DNA from: Brucella pituitosa
GTDB lineage: Bacteria > Pseudomonadota > Alphaproteobacteria > Rhizobiales > Rhizobiaceae
Direction of reading: 5' to 3'
Assembly: GCF_003049685.1 (NCBI RefSeq)
Contig: NZ_PYSY02000002.1
Coordinates: 124,001 to 188,000 of the forward strand
Length of the DNA: 64,000 nucleotides
A program made the position numbers and the translations under genes. Shown piece by piece: positions 33,621 to 42,497 of the stretch (the stretch's first letter is position 1; each line of letters opens with the position of its first letter). The notes beneath the pieces are model-generated. The model did no database searches. It was not told the origin of the DNA and saw only the letters and a list, made by a program, of their open reading frames with translations.

Positions 33621-34643
33621 ATGAGAGTTGCGAGCCAGGATTTCAGTCCGGCGGACGCTAAAGGCGTAGCCATATCTAAAAACGGCCCTCAAAGCCGATT
33701 GCCGGAGTTGATGCGCCGGCTCGCACCGCTTATCGTGTTGGTCGTTCTATGCATTGGGTTGGGGCTGATCAGCCCGAACTTCTTCTCGGTCAATAACTTT
33801 GTGCGTATTGCATCCGCCTCGTCCATTCCGGTGGTGCTGACGCTCGGCGCAACGTTTGTGATCCTGCTTGGCAGTATTGACCTTTCCGTTGAAGGCGTCA
33901 TGGCGATTGCGGGTGTGGTGCTGGCGTCCTTGGTCGCGGCTGACAGCTCATGGTTTGGCAGCGTTGTGGGAGTTATCGCGGCAATTATTGTGGGTGCTGC
34001 AATGGGGGCCTTTTCCGGCCTGTTGCATGTCGTCCTGCGCATACCGTCTTTCATGGTGACGCTTGGCATGTGGTTTATCGGGCTTGGCATTGCCACTTTG
34101 ATGGTTGGCGGCGGGACGATTGCTATTCGTGAAGCCGCTCTGCGTAGCTTTGCGCTGGAGCGTTTTGTGGGGTTTCCCTTTACCGTCTGGATTGCGCTGG
34201 CGGCCTTGTTTGTAGCTTGGGTGGTACAAAACCATACGCGCCTTGGTCGCCACATCTATGCCCTTGGTGGCGGCGAGGACATTGCGGTTCTTTCCGGTGT
34301 ATCGGTCTTGCGCACCAAGTTGTTTGTCTTCGCGATGGCTGGTGCGTTTTATGGCCTCGGTGCTGTGCTTGCCGCCGCGCAGCTCGGTCAGGGCAATGCG
34401 GATATTGGTACCGGTCGCCTCTTCACCACGATTACTGCGGTTGTTGTCGGCGGAACCTCACTTCTGGGCGGGCAAGGCGGTGTGCTGCAATCGCTTATCG
34501 GTGTTCTCATAGTTTCCGTTCTGGCCAATGGCATGGTTTTGCTCGGCATCCCGCCTTATCTGCAACAGGCATTTCTTGGTCTGATGATCATCGGAGCCGT
34601 TGCTTATGCCACGCGCCGCACCCGCTTCAAGATTGTGAAATAA
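33621..34643 (+). CDS. Ribose-type ABC transporter permease (first of two)
   Basis: This 340-residue RbsC-type inner-membrane protein has eight to ten hydrophobic segments with the family blocks VVLTLGATFVILLGSIDLSVEGVMAIAG (about 71-98), GRHIYALGGGEDIAVLSGV and FTTITAVVVGGTSLLGGQGG (about 269-288). An AGGAAAAGC site precedes the ATG. The ATPase gene starts 3 bp after it. Because a second, different permease gene follows the ATPase gene, the channel is probably a heterodimer. Confidence 0.9.
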   Translation: MRVASQDFSPADAKGVAISKNGPQSRLPELMRRLAPLIVLVVLCIGLGLISPNFFSVNNFVRIASASSIPVVLTLGATFVILLGSIDLSVEGVMAIAGVVLASLVAADSSWFGSVVGVIAAIIVGAAMGAFSGLLHVVLRIPSFMVTLGMWFIGLGIATLMVGGGTIAIREAALRSFALERFVGFPFTVWIALAALFVAWVVQNHTRLGRHIYALGGGEDIAVLSGVSVLRTKLFVFAMAGAFYGLGAVLAAAQLGQGNADIGTGRLFTTITAVVVGGTSLLGGQGGVLQSLIGVLIVSVLANGMVLLGIPPYLQQAFLGLMIIGAVAYATRRTRFKIVK

Positions 34644-34646
34644 GCC

Positions 34647-36149
34647 ATGTTGACGATCAGTGGACTGACAAAATCATTTGGCAGTGTTCATGCTCTCAAG
34701 GGAGTGGATCTGGAAATTCGACCCGGCGAAGTGGTTGGACTTGTGGGCGAAAACGGCGCGGGTAAATCGACCCTCATGCGTATTCTCGCTGGCACCCAGC
34801 GCCCAAGTACTGGCACAATCACGCGCAACGGAAAGCCTTTTGCCGTCAACTCGCCACAACAGGCGAACGACCAAGGCGTCGCCATGGTGTTTCAGGAGCA
34901 GTCGCTGCTACTAAACCTCTCCATCGCGCAGAATATATTTCTTAATCAGGAACAGCGTTTCATCCGCTTTGGTCTGGTGAACTGGCGCAAGATGAATGAG
35001 GCGGCGGCCAAGCATTTAAAGCAGGTCGGTATTCATGCCGATCCGTCGAAGCTTGCGGGTGATCTCTCATTTGCCGAACGGCAAATGGTGGAGCTTGCCA
35101 AGGCGTTGTCACTGGCCGATCGTGTCGAACGTGATCTGATTATTCTGCTTGATGAGCCGACATCGGTTCTGGAGCAGTCTGAAATCGACATTCTTTTTGA
35201 GCGTGTTCGTGCACTCAAGTCACGTGCAAGCTTTGTGTTCGTCTCGCACCGCCTCGATGAAGTGCTGGAAATCAGTGACCGCATCTATGTGATGAAAGAC
35301 GGGCAGGGCGTTGCCACTATGGATGCGACGGGTGTCGATGGTGCTGACCTTCACCGCATCATGGTGGGTCGTGAGATGCACACCGAATATTATCTGGAGT
35401 CAGAACAGGCTGAACCGAGTGAAAAGATTGCTCTGGAAGCGCGCAACCTGTCCTGCACGGGCAAATACCACAATATTGATCTGACGCTTCGCGAAGGTGA
35501 AATACTTGGCATTGCCGGTGTCATTGGCTCTGGGCGCGAAGAACTTATCCGTAGTTTCTTTGGCTTTGAGACACCAACGTCGGGTGAAATGTTGCTTAGT
35601 GGCACGGCAGTTAAACTCGCCAATCCGACTGAGGCTGTGGCGCGCGGCATAGGCTATATTCCTAGCGAACGCAGGCTTGAAGGCCTCGTGATGATGATGC
35701 CGATTGCTTCCAACATCACGTTATCACGTCTTGATTCTGTGGAAGGTCCTATCGGTATTCAGCATAGCCGCGAGACAGTTTTGGCTGAAGATTGGATCAA
35801 AAAACTCTCCATCCGTGCGCCGGGGCCTCATGCTCTGTGTCAGGCATTGAGCGGCGGTAATCAGCAGAAGGTCGTTTTGGCCAAGTGGCTGACGGCAGGC
35901 TCACGCATTCTTATCCTCGATCACCCGACACGCGGCGTGGATGTGGGTGCAAAGGAAGAAATCTTCCGCCTGATGCGTCAGCTAAGCCGCGAGGGTTATG
36001 CGATCATTCTTATTGCCGACACGCTCGAAGAGACCATCGGTTTGTCGCACAACATTCTTGTCATGCGCGATGGAGAAGTCACCGCGCGTATTCCTGCTCC
36101 GACAGGCGCAAAGCCGTCGCAGGTGCAACTGGTCGAGCACATGGTGTGA
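34647..36149 (+). CDS. Ribose-type ABC transporter ATP-binding protein (two NBDs)
   Basis: This 500-residue RbsA/MglA-type protein has two fused nucleotide-binding domains. The first has Walker A GENGAGKSTLM (about 36-46) and the LSFAERQMVELAKALS signature with LDEPTS. The second has the degenerate Walker A VIGSGREELI usual for this family and a canonical LSGGNQQKVVLAKWL. It powers the two flanking permeases. It starts 3 bp after the first permease gene, and its TGA is followed 2 bp later by the ATG of the second. Confidence 0.92.
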   Translation: MLTISGLTKSFGSVHALKGVDLEIRPGEVVGLVGENGAGKSTLMRILAGTQRPSTGTITRNGKPFAVNSPQQANDQGVAMVFQEQSLLLNLSIAQNIFLNQEQRFIRFGLVNWRKMNEAAAKHLKQVGIHADPSKLAGDLSFAERQMVELAKALSLADRVERDLIILLDEPTSVLEQSEIDILFERVRALKSRASFVFVSHRLDEVLEISDRIYVMKDGQGVATMDATGVDGADLHRIMVGREMHTEYYLESEQAEPSEKIALEARNLSCTGKYHNIDLTLREGEILGIAGVIGSGREELIRSFFGFETPTSGEMLLSGTAVKLANPTEAVARGIGYIPSERRLEGLVMMMPIASNITLSRLDSVEGPIGIQHSRETVLAEDWIKKLSIRAPGPHALCQALSGGNQQKVVLAKWLTAGSRILILDHPTRGVDVGAKEEIFRLMRQLSREGYAIILIADTLEETIGLSHNILVMRDGEVTARIPAPTGAKPSQVQLVEHMV

Positions 36150-36151
36150 TT

Positions 36152-37138
36152 ATGAACGAGAAAACTGCTCTCCCCAACGGTTCAGGTGCATCTACTTTGT
36201 TTAGCACAGCACAGCTACGCCCATATGCACCGCTTGCCTTTCTGGTCGTTATGGTGGTGCTTATCTCGGCCTATTCGCCGGGCTTTGCCAGCGTCAATAC
36301 CGGGCTGGTTCTGCTTGCCGATACCATGGCGCTGTTCATGCTTGCTGCTGGTCTGTCTTTTGTCATTGTGATTGGTGGTATTGATCTGAGTTTGCCTGCG
36401 GTCGCATCGCTTGCAAGCGTGGTGACGGCGATGCTTTTGCCAGAACTTGGGTTGCTGGCCTTTCCAACTGCGCTTCTCTGCGGCGTTGCCGCCGGTCTTT
36501 TCAGCGGCCTTGTCCATGTGCGCTTAAAAATTCCGTCCTTTATTGCAACACTTGCAACTGGCGGCGTGGTCTCCGGTATCGCGCTTTATATCTCCAAAGC
36601 ACGTAGCATCGGCATCAGCGCGGCCGACCGTCCAATGCTTAATTGGATTGCCGGTACGACGTTTGGAATTCCAAACATCATTCTTGCCGGGCTACTGATG
36701 TGCCTTATTGGCATATATATCCAGCGCTATACGCGCTTTGGTCGCTATTGCTATGCCATTGGTGCCGGTGAACCCGCCGCAATTGCCGCCGGTATCCATG
36801 TGGATCGCCAGAAGGTTGTAGCCTTCGTATTGTCGGCGCTTTTTGCGGCTGTCGCGGGCATCATGCTTGCAGCGCGCATGACAAGCGGTTCGCCAACGGG
36901 CGCTAGCCAGCTGCTTCTTCCAGCTATCGCCGCTGTTCTCGTTGGTGGCACACCGATCACCGGCGGGCTTGGCGGCGTCGGACGCACGCTGGTCGGAGCG
37001 CTCATCGTGTCGGTCGTGCGTATAGGCATGACATTTGTCGGCATCGACATCTTTGCACAGCAGATCGTCTTCGGCGCTGTTCTCATTCTCACCGTCGCCG
37101 TCACCATGGATCGCGACAATATCCTCATCGCAAAATAG
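36152..37138 (+). CDS. Ribose-type ABC transporter permease (second of two)
   Basis: This RbsC-type permease has 328 residues from the ATG that lies 2 bp after the ATPase stop codon; a longer open frame begins inside the ATPase gene but is not a likely start. It shows AAGLSFVIVIGGIDLSLPAVASL, GRYCYAIGAGEPAAIAAGI and PAIAAVLVGGTPITGGLGGV. Its loops differ clearly from the first permease, so this is a paralogous partner and not a recent duplicate. Confidence 0.9.
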   Translation: MNEKTALPNGSGASTLFSTAQLRPYAPLAFLVVMVVLISAYSPGFASVNTGLVLLADTMALFMLAAGLSFVIVIGGIDLSLPAVASLASVVTAMLLPELGLLAFPTALLCGVAAGLFSGLVHVRLKIPSFIATLATGGVVSGIALYISKARSIGISAADRPMLNWIAGTTFGIPNIILAGLLMCLIGIYIQRYTRFGRYCYAIGAGEPAAIAAGIHVDRQKVVAFVLSALFAAVAGIMLAARMTSGSPTGASQLLLPAIAAVLVGGTPITGGLGGVGRTLVGALIVSVVRIGMTFVGIDIFAQQIVFGAVLILTVAVTMDRDNILIAK

Positions 37139-37173
37139 GCAGCCGCACGGCTGTATGTATCGCAGGAGTTATT

Positions 37174-37962
37174 ATGGATCTGCAATTGAAGGGAAAGACC
37201 GCCGTAATCACTGGCGCGTCGGTCGGGATTGGTTTGGCCATTGCCGAAGGATTGGCCGCAGAAGGTACGAACCTTGTGCTGGTAGCGCGTGGCAAAGAAC
37301 GTGTAGAAGCTGAAGCGCAGCGCATTGCTGAAAAGTCCGGTGTCAATGCTATCGGTGTGGCGGCAGATGTGTCCACCGTGGAAGGCACTGACGCTGTTAT
37401 CGCCGCCGCAGCTTCCGCAGGCGGTGCCGATATTCTCATCAACAATGCGGGTACCGGCTCCAATGAGACGATCATGGATGCGCCGGACGATAAGTGGCAG
37501 TTCTATTGGGATCTGCATGTGATGGCGGCAGTGCGCCTTGCGCGTGGACTGGTGCCACAGATGAAGGCCAAAGGCGGCGGTGTAGTGCTGCATAACGCTT
37601 CTATCTGTGCTGTACAGCCACTTTGGTATGAGCCGATTTACAATGTCACCAAATCAGCCTTGATGATGTTCTCCAAAACACTCTCGACCGAGGTGATTGG
37701 GGACAATATCCGCGTCAATTGCGTTAACCCGGGTCTGATTCTCACGCCTGATTGGGTGAAGACTGCCAAGCAGCTCACAGCCGATAAGGGCGGCAACTGG
37801 GAAGGCTATCTTCAGGACGTTGCCAACGAACATGCAGCCGCCAAGCGCTTTGGTACGCCGGAAGAGCTCGCGCATTTCTTCGTGTTCCTGTGCTCATCCC
37901 GTGCAAGCTATAGCGTTGGTTCAACCTATTTCGTCGATGGGGGTATGCTCAAGTCACTTTGA
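37174..37962 (+). CDS. Short-chain dehydrogenase/reductase
   Basis: This 262-residue classical SDR has the cofactor motif TGASVGIG (about 13-20), NNAG (about 90-93), the catalytic serine in HNASICAV, and YNVTK (Tyr and Lys about 156/160). The NARGKER-type turn after beta-2 (VARGKERVEAEA) suggests NADP may be accepted. It probably performs the first oxidation of the sugar or polyol brought in by the importer encoded just upstream. GCAGGAG precedes the ATG and the gene is followed by a strong terminator. Confidence 0.88.
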   Translation: MDLQLKGKTAVITGASVGIGLAIAEGLAAEGTNLVLVARGKERVEAEAQRIAEKSGVNAIGVAADVSTVEGTDAVIAAAASAGGADILINNAGTGSNETIMDAPDDKWQFYWDLHVMAAVRLARGLVPQMKAKGGGVVLHNASICAVQPLWYEPIYNVTKSALMMFSKTLSTEVIGDNIRVNCVNPGLILTPDWVKTAKQLTADKGGNWEGYLQDVANEHAAAKRFGTPEELAHFFVFLCSSRASYSVGSTYFVDGGMLKSL

Positions 37963-38000
37963 GGACGTCGCTTGATAATTCTCTTCCTGGAGAAATGCTG

Positions 38001-38033
38001 GCCGGAATTGCTCCTACAATTCCGGCATTTTTT
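38001..38033. terminator. Rho-independent terminator
   Basis: GCCGGAATTG (38001-38010) and CAATTCCGGC (38017-38026) form a perfect 10-bp stem with loop CTCCTA, followed by ATTTTTTC. It ends the LacI-controlled importer operon and stands 7 bp before the stop codon of the convergent RpiR gene. Confidence 0.92.
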
Positions 38034-38039
38034 CATCCC

Positions 38040-38930
38040 TTAGATCGGCTGCATCTTGCGCATATCACTGAGCAAACGCTTCATGCGATGAATGCGGTCA
38101 TGCTGGTCCGTAGGACGACGCATAGCGACGCTGGTGGAGAGAATATCGATGACAACCAAAGCGGCGATACGCGAAATCGTCGGAGTGTACATATTGGTGT
38201 TTTCAAGTGTCTCAACGATAAGCGAAACATCGCAATAATTGGTCAACGGCGAGTCTGAACCTGTCATCCCAATGACAGACGCACCGTTTTCCCGGGCGAT
38301 GCGGGCGATTTCGATGATTGAACGTGTGGTGCCAGTATTGGAGATGACGAACGCGACTGCGCCCGGCTTCATCATCGATGCCACCATCAATTGTTGATGC
38401 GAATCCAGCTCGGCACCGCATGGCACGCCGAATAGTGGAAATTTCTGCTGTGCATCGCGTGCTACAATACCGGAGGCGCCGAAACCGAAAAACACAATTG
38501 AATTGCACTTTGTCAGGATATCGATTGCTTTGTGAAGAGCTTCCTTGTCCAATCGCGACCGCGCCCAGTCGAGGCTGGTCATCGTATAATCGAAGATCTT
38601 TTCTGCAACGACTTCGGGCTCATCCGTCTCAACCAACACTGAATGCGTAGCGGGCGTCCCGAGCGCCAGACTTTGAGCGAGCCTGATCTTCAGATCCTGG
38701 AAGCCAGAACAACCGATAGCCGTCGCGAAACGCAATACTGTTGGTTGGCTGACGTCGGCAAGCGTTGCAGTTTCGCTGACGGTTGCATTCATGATGCGGT
38801 GAGGGTCGTCGAGGACAACGTCAGCGACTTTACGATCCGACTTCCGCAGCTCCGGTCGCATTGTGCGAATAACTTCAATAATATTGCGACCATTCAGGCC
38901 ACGCGTGTCACTACGCGCATCAGTATCCAT
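38040..38930 (-). CDS. MurR/RpiR-family transcriptional regulator
   Basis: This 296-residue protein has an N-terminal HTH_6 domain (about 20-90: MRPELRKSDRKVADVVLDDP, ATLADVSQPTVLRFATAIGC) and a C-terminal SIS phosphosugar-binding domain (about 135-265: SIVFFGFGASGIVARDAQQK and AFVISNTGTTRSIIEIAR, then VIGMTGSDSPLTNYCDVSL). RpiR-type regulators sense sugar phosphates. It is the last gene of a leftward group with a metallo-hydrolase, two dehydrogenase-like proteins, a KDPG aldolase and a sugar-phosphate isomerase, and probably controls that group and the divergent importer genes. Confidence 0.9.
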   Translation of the reverse strand: MDTDARSDTRGLNGRNIIEVIRTMRPELRKSDRKVADVVLDDPHRIMNATVSETATLADVSQPTVLRFATAIGCSGFQDLKIRLAQSLALGTPATHSVLVETDEPEVVAEKIFDYTMTSLDWARSRLDKEALHKAIDILTKCNSIVFFGFGASGIVARDAQQKFPLFGVPCGAELDSHQQLMVASMMKPGAVAFVISNTGTTRSIIEIARIARENGASVIGMTGSDSPLTNYCDVSLIVETLENTNMYTPTISRIAALVVIDILSTSVAMRRPTDQHDRIHRMKRLLSDMRKMQPI

Positions 38931-38979
38931 TCAAGAAAATCCCTTTCGCGGCACAGAAGCCGGATCGCCTTTTCAATAT

Positions 38980-39050
38980 GTTAGCGCATCGGCTCCAAAA
39001 CCGGAATCGATTTTTGGCAAGCACCACGCATGGTTTCAATAGGTTAGAGC
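38980..39050. repeat. Palindromic intergenic repeat overlapping the 3' end of the metallo-hydrolase gene
   Basis: The stretch TTAGCGCATCGG to GGTTAGAGC contains a stem CCAAAA/TTTTTGG around CCGGAATCGAT and the GCGCAT/ACGCATGG side arms common in Rhizobiales intergenic repeats. It differs from the repeat at 23042. The final codons (SALTY) and the TGA of the metallo-hydrolase gene lie in its right end. Confidence 0.45.
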
Positions 39051-39902
39051 ACTGTTTACAAGAGCGACCTTATTGCGTGCACGGTGTATATGAAGATCAC
39101 CAGCAGATCGAGCCGCAGCGTCGATGTTTTCCGGCGCTTCGGTGTTGAAATCGAACAAGCCGTAGTGATGAGCGACCAGATCAGTAGCGCCTATATGCTG
39201 GGCGAGCGTGATCGCTTCCGCGAGTGTAAAATTGCCGGGAACACCGTTGTTCGAGAGTTCGGGTCTGCGACCGTTTACCGGTAATAACGCCACGTGGGGA
39301 TTATAAGCGGCAACTTCGGCTTCCAACCCCTCAAAAGGTACGCAGTCACCAGAATGCCAGATACGGAGTGCCCCGCAATCAAACACATAACCGAGGAACT
39401 TGTGATCGCCATTCTGGTCTGTTTCCAGCGCTTCATGGGCAGCGCGGGTTGCTGCGATCTTGATTGGCTCCAGCGAATATCTCTCTTGAGCGTCGATCAA
39501 TGCAAGGCGCTTTTCATCCACACTCGAGCGGATCAGAGCCTGTTTTTTCGTCGCCCGGGGAACAAGCAAGGTTGCGTTGGGATTCTGCGTCAGAAGCGCT
39601 GGTAGAGTGCCGGGATCCATATGGTCGGTATGAGCGTGTGTGCATGCGACGAGATCGACAAAGTGAATGCCGTCCGGCGCAACCGGAGGGGGCATCATGC
39701 GCATATGCGGTCTGCTTGTGTCTCTATATTTCTCGGCCAGGCTATCGGAAAGATAGGGGTCGATGACAATGCGTTTCTCGAAAGCCTCAAGCACAAAGCC
39801 TGCCTGGCCGAGCCAAAAAATACGAATGCCGGGTGTGGCTGGTCTGCGCAGATAATCCTCCAATGGAAGCGTTTCGGCAATTTCCTGCAAACATCCCGGC
39901 AT
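39036..39902 (-). CDS. MBL-fold metallo-hydrolase, UlaG-like
   Basis: This 288-residue protein has the metallo-beta-lactamase core: IFWLGQAGFVLE, IDPYLSDSL, the metal motif ACTHAHTDHMDP (about 86-97), an AAHEALE stretch and WHSGDCVPFEG, with LVAHHYGLFDF near the end. UlaG relatives hydrolyse sugar-phosphate lactones such as L-ascorbate-6-phosphate. A lactonase role fits neighbours that include a cupin sugar-phosphate isomerase, dehydrogenases and a keto-deoxy-acid aldolase, but is inferred. AAGGACTTAGAA precedes the ATG. The 3' end lies in a repeat. Confidence 0.82.
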   Translation of the reverse strand: MPGCLQEIAETLPLEDYLRRPATPGIRIFWLGQAGFVLEAFEKRIVIDPYLSDSLAEKYRDTSRPHMRMMPPPVAPDGIHFVDLVACTHAHTDHMDPGTLPALLTQNPNATLLVPRATKKQALIRSSVDEKRLALIDAQERYSLEPIKIAATRAAHEALETDQNGDHKFLGYVFDCGALRIWHSGDCVPFEGLEAEVAAYNPHVALLPVNGRRPELSNNGVPGNFTLAEAITLAQHIGATDLVAHHYGLFDFNTEAPENIDAAARSAGDLHIHRARNKVALVNSALTY

Positions 39903-39914
39903 TTCTAAGTCCTT

Positions 39915-40844
39915 TTAGTTTTTTAGTGCGGCGACCAGATTATCCGCTGCAATCTTGGTAGCCCTGTCTACGCTTTCCGCGGTGAAGCCACCGATGTGGC
40001 TGGTTGCAATGACTGCTGGATGCGCAGCAAGCTCCAGGGAGATCGGCGGTTCCTGTTCGAACACATCGGTTGCATAGTTTGACAACTGGCCACAGTTCAA
40101 GGCGTCGATAATGGCGCGGTCGTCGACCAATTTCGCGCGCGCCGTATTCACGAGAATGAGGCCGGGCTTTGCATTGGCCAATCGCTCGCGCGAGATTAAG
40201 GTCGAGCCATCACGAGGTGCAGGGCAATGTAGTGTGATGATATCGGTTTGAGCGATGATATCATCCACTTCGGCAAAGCTGAAAGCGTCTGCGGGAAGCC
40301 CAAGATCGGGCTTGAGCGGATCATAGCCCATGACTCTTGCCCCGACTGCTACCAGCATGCGTGCCACCTCGCGGCCAATCGCTCCACAGCCGATCACGCC
40401 AACGGTACGTCCGCGAATTTCGATGCCACGCTGACGTGGCCATCCACCCGCTTTGATACCGGTATCGGCCTGGGGGATAGAGCGCAGCGCGCTGAAGATC
40501 AGGCCAACCGCCAACTCGGCAACGCCCAACGAGTTTGCACCTTCTGCAATCAGCACTTTGATGCCGCGCTCGGTGAGCAACTCAACTGGAAGATTATCGG
40601 TGCCAACGCCGTTTCGGCTGATGGCTTTGAGCGATCGTGCTGCTTCGATGACACGAGGCGAGACCGGTTCAACACCAGCGAGCCAGCCCGAAACATCGCT
40701 CACGAGACGCACAAGCTCTTCCTCGTCAGGTGTTTTGCCGGGGGTGGAGTAGACGATTTCGAAGCCTGAATTGCGCAGGCTTTCGATATGCGGATGCGGC
40801 TCGGCGGTTAGCGAGCGTGGCGTAACGAGAATACGCTGTACCAT
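39915..40844 (-). CDS. D-2-hydroxyacid dehydrogenase (phosphoglycerate dehydrogenase-like)
   Basis: This 309-residue enzyme has the NAD-binding motif VGVIGCGAIGREVARML (about 148-164) and the catalytic triad regions SRNGVGTDNLP (Arg), DVFEQEPP (Glu) and SHIGGFTAES (His). It interconverts 2-hydroxy and 2-oxo acids, possibly phosphorylated. It lies 12 bp upstream of the metallo-hydrolase gene and 2 bp after the shikimate-dehydrogenase-like gene, so it is part of a tight leftward operon. Serine biosynthesis is unlikely, as the ACT domain is absent and the context is catabolic. Confidence 0.87.
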   Translation of the reverse strand: MVQRILVTPRSLTAEPHPHIESLRNSGFEIVYSTPGKTPDEEELVRLVSDVSGWLAGVEPVSPRVIEAARSLKAISRNGVGTDNLPVELLTERGIKVLIAEGANSLGVAELAVGLIFSALRSIPQADTGIKAGGWPRQRGIEIRGRTVGVIGCGAIGREVARMLVAVGARVMGYDPLKPDLGLPADAFSFAEVDDIIAQTDIITLHCPAPRDGSTLISRERLANAKPGLILVNTARAKLVDDRAIIDALNCGQLSNYATDVFEQEPPISLELAAHPAVIATSHIGGFTAESVDRATKIAADNLVAALKN

Positions 40845-40846
40845 CT

Positions 40847-41800
40847 CTACCGTCCTGCCGCTTCGATGGCGATTTCCGAAATCCGATCGAAAGCAGGCCC
40901 GCTTGTTGGAATGTCGATATGGAAGACTTCCGCGATTACCTGTGTCCAGCCATGTATGAAATAAGTCCAGCCGTCGACTACATTGAGTGATTTGGCCTGT
41001 TCCTGCGCGCGCGCTTGATCAAGGAAAACAAGATTGCCGCGATAGTTGAGGTCCCAAACCACCGACTTCTCAGGGAAGACCGCCGCGTTGGATAAAGGCG
41101 AGCCGGGAGCGTCTTTGCCGAGGCCGGTCGCATTGATGATGAACGAACCAGGCTTGAGGCTGTTGAGCACAGCGTCGTTGTCTTCGGGGCGTGGAGCGAG
41201 AATATACTCAACTGCAACGTCGCTCGCCACTTCGGCGTGAATGCGCTTGATTTCATCAAGACGATGCTGGCTGCGATTGGAAACAATAATACGTGCCGGC
41301 ACATTCTCGCCGCGCGACTTACGCATCAGATGCCATGTGATAGCGATGGTGGAGCCACCCGCGCCCATTGAGAAAAGATCAGAGCTGGTGCGCTCGAAAT
41401 AGTCGGCACCCAGAAAGCCATCTATGGCGAGGCCCGAGGAAATCGGATCTTTCGCATGGCAGATGAGTTTGCCATCTTTTTTAGAAATGCAACTCGTCTC
41501 ATCCATCAACAGAGCATGGGGGTCGATCACGTCGAACATATCGCGGCAGGCGTGGAAGAGGTCGATCTTGTGTGTGGTAACAAGCGCCCCCATCGAAAGT
41601 GGATCGTTGCGGATAAACTCAACCGCTTCGCGGTAAGCCTCCGGATCGTCGTGTAGTTTAAAGTCGATACCCTTAATGACGGCATCTTTGAGGCCGAGAT
41701 ACTCGGCCCAGGCAGGGAACACCTTCATGATCGAGCTTTTGCCGGTGGTTACGCCGATAAAGTACAGCGTCGGCTGTGTAGCTGGCTGATACTTGCTCAT
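40847..41800 (-). CDS. Shikimate dehydrogenase-family oxidoreductase of unknown substrate
   Basis: This 317-residue protein is longer than housekeeping AroE. It has the substrate-domain pattern GALVTTHKIDL (the TTHK lysine corresponds to the AroE catalytic lysine) and the NAD(P) motif FSMGAGGSTIAITWHLM, then IIVSNRSQHRLDEIKRIH. The N-terminal stretch LYFIGVTTGKSSIMKVFPAW replaces the SKS shikimate-binding loop of AroE, so shikimate is probably not the substrate. Its start overlaps the KDPG aldolase stop by four bases. A sugar acid or related polyhydroxy compound is plausible. Confidence 0.75.
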   Translation of the reverse strand: MSKYQPATQPTLYFIGVTTGKSSIMKVFPAWAEYLGLKDAVIKGIDFKLHDDPEAYREAVEFIRNDPLSMGALVTTHKIDLFHACRDMFDVIDPHALLMDETSCISKKDGKLICHAKDPISSGLAIDGFLGADYFERTSSDLFSMGAGGSTIAITWHLMRKSRGENVPARIIVSNRSQHRLDEIKRIHAEVASDVAVEYILAPRPEDNDAVLNSLKPGSFIINATGLGKDAPGSPLSNAAVFPEKSVVWDLNYRGNLVFLDQARAQEQAKSLNVVDGWTYFIHGWTQVIAEVFHIDIPTSGPAFDRISEIAIEAAGR

Positions 41801-42450
41801 GCTCGCTTCTCCAGGGCTTGGCGCGCCACGTTCACAGCGCTGGCGGCATTTTTCCTGATTGCGTCAAAGCGACCATCGCGGATGTCTTCGGTCTTGGCGA
41901 TCCAAGTACCTCCCACGGCCACAACTTGCTTGATTGCGAGCCAGTCGCCGATAGTGTCTTCGGTGACGCCGCCGGTCGGAATGAATCGCACGCCGAGATG
42001 TGCGAATGGTGCGGCTATACCGGACAGCGCCTTCGGGCCGCCTGCAACGCCTGCCGGGAAGAATTTTGCCAGACGGACGCCCTGTGCTGTGGCAAGCGTC
42101 AGATCCGTCGGCGTCATGATGCCGGGGCAGAATGGCAGATTAGTTTTGGATGCTGCGTCAACAATGCGCGGATCATAGCCGGGCGCCAGACCAAAGCGTG
42201 CACCGCTTTCGATAGCTTTGTCGAGATTGGTAGTGTCAAGAATTGTGCCAGCACCAATGCAAAGTTCTGGTCGCGCATCACGGATTGCTGCCAGCACGTC
42301 CGCGGCAGCTTCGGTGCGGAATGTGATTTCTGCAACTGGTAAGCCGCCTTCAAGCAGTGCGTCGGCCAGAGGAACGGCATCTTCCGCGCGCTCGATCGCG
42401 ATAACAGGAACGACACCAAGGCTGGCGATAAGGTCTATAGGATTGCTCAT
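41797..42450 (-). CDS. eda: KDPG / KHG aldolase family protein
   Basis: This 217-residue class I aldolase has IASLGVVPVIAIE at the N terminus, the catalytic glutamate region VAEITFRTEAA, GAGTI, and the Schiff-base lysine in LAKFFPAGVAGGPKAL. It cleaves 2-keto-3-deoxy-6-phosphogluconate, or a stereoisomer, to pyruvate and an aldehyde. I chose the ATG at 42450, preceded by GAAGGGTG; a TTG five codons earlier overlaps that site. It couples with the shikimate-dehydrogenase-like gene (ATGA). In this locus it may act on a keto-deoxy acid made by the neighbouring enzymes. Confidence 0.9.
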   Translation of the reverse strand: MSNPIDLIASLGVVPVIAIERAEDAVPLADALLEGGLPVAEITFRTEAAADVLAAIRDARPELCIGAGTILDTTNLDKAIESGARFGLAPGYDPRIVDAASKTNLPFCPGIMTPTDLTLATAQGVRLAKFFPAGVAGGPKALSGIAAPFAHLGVRFIPTGGVTEDTIGDWLAIKQVVAVGGTWIAKTEDIRDGRFDAIRKNAASAVNVARQALEKRA

Positions 42451-42497
42451 GGCAACACCCTTCAAATTGAATTTTCGACTGATGGTTCTTCGCGAAC

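Noticed and set aside
35885..36151. 89-codon N-terminal extension of the second permease at 36152
   Set aside because: The extension overlaps the ATPase gene in another frame and is basic and Cys-rich; the ATG 2 bp after the ATPase stop codon gives the normal permease start.
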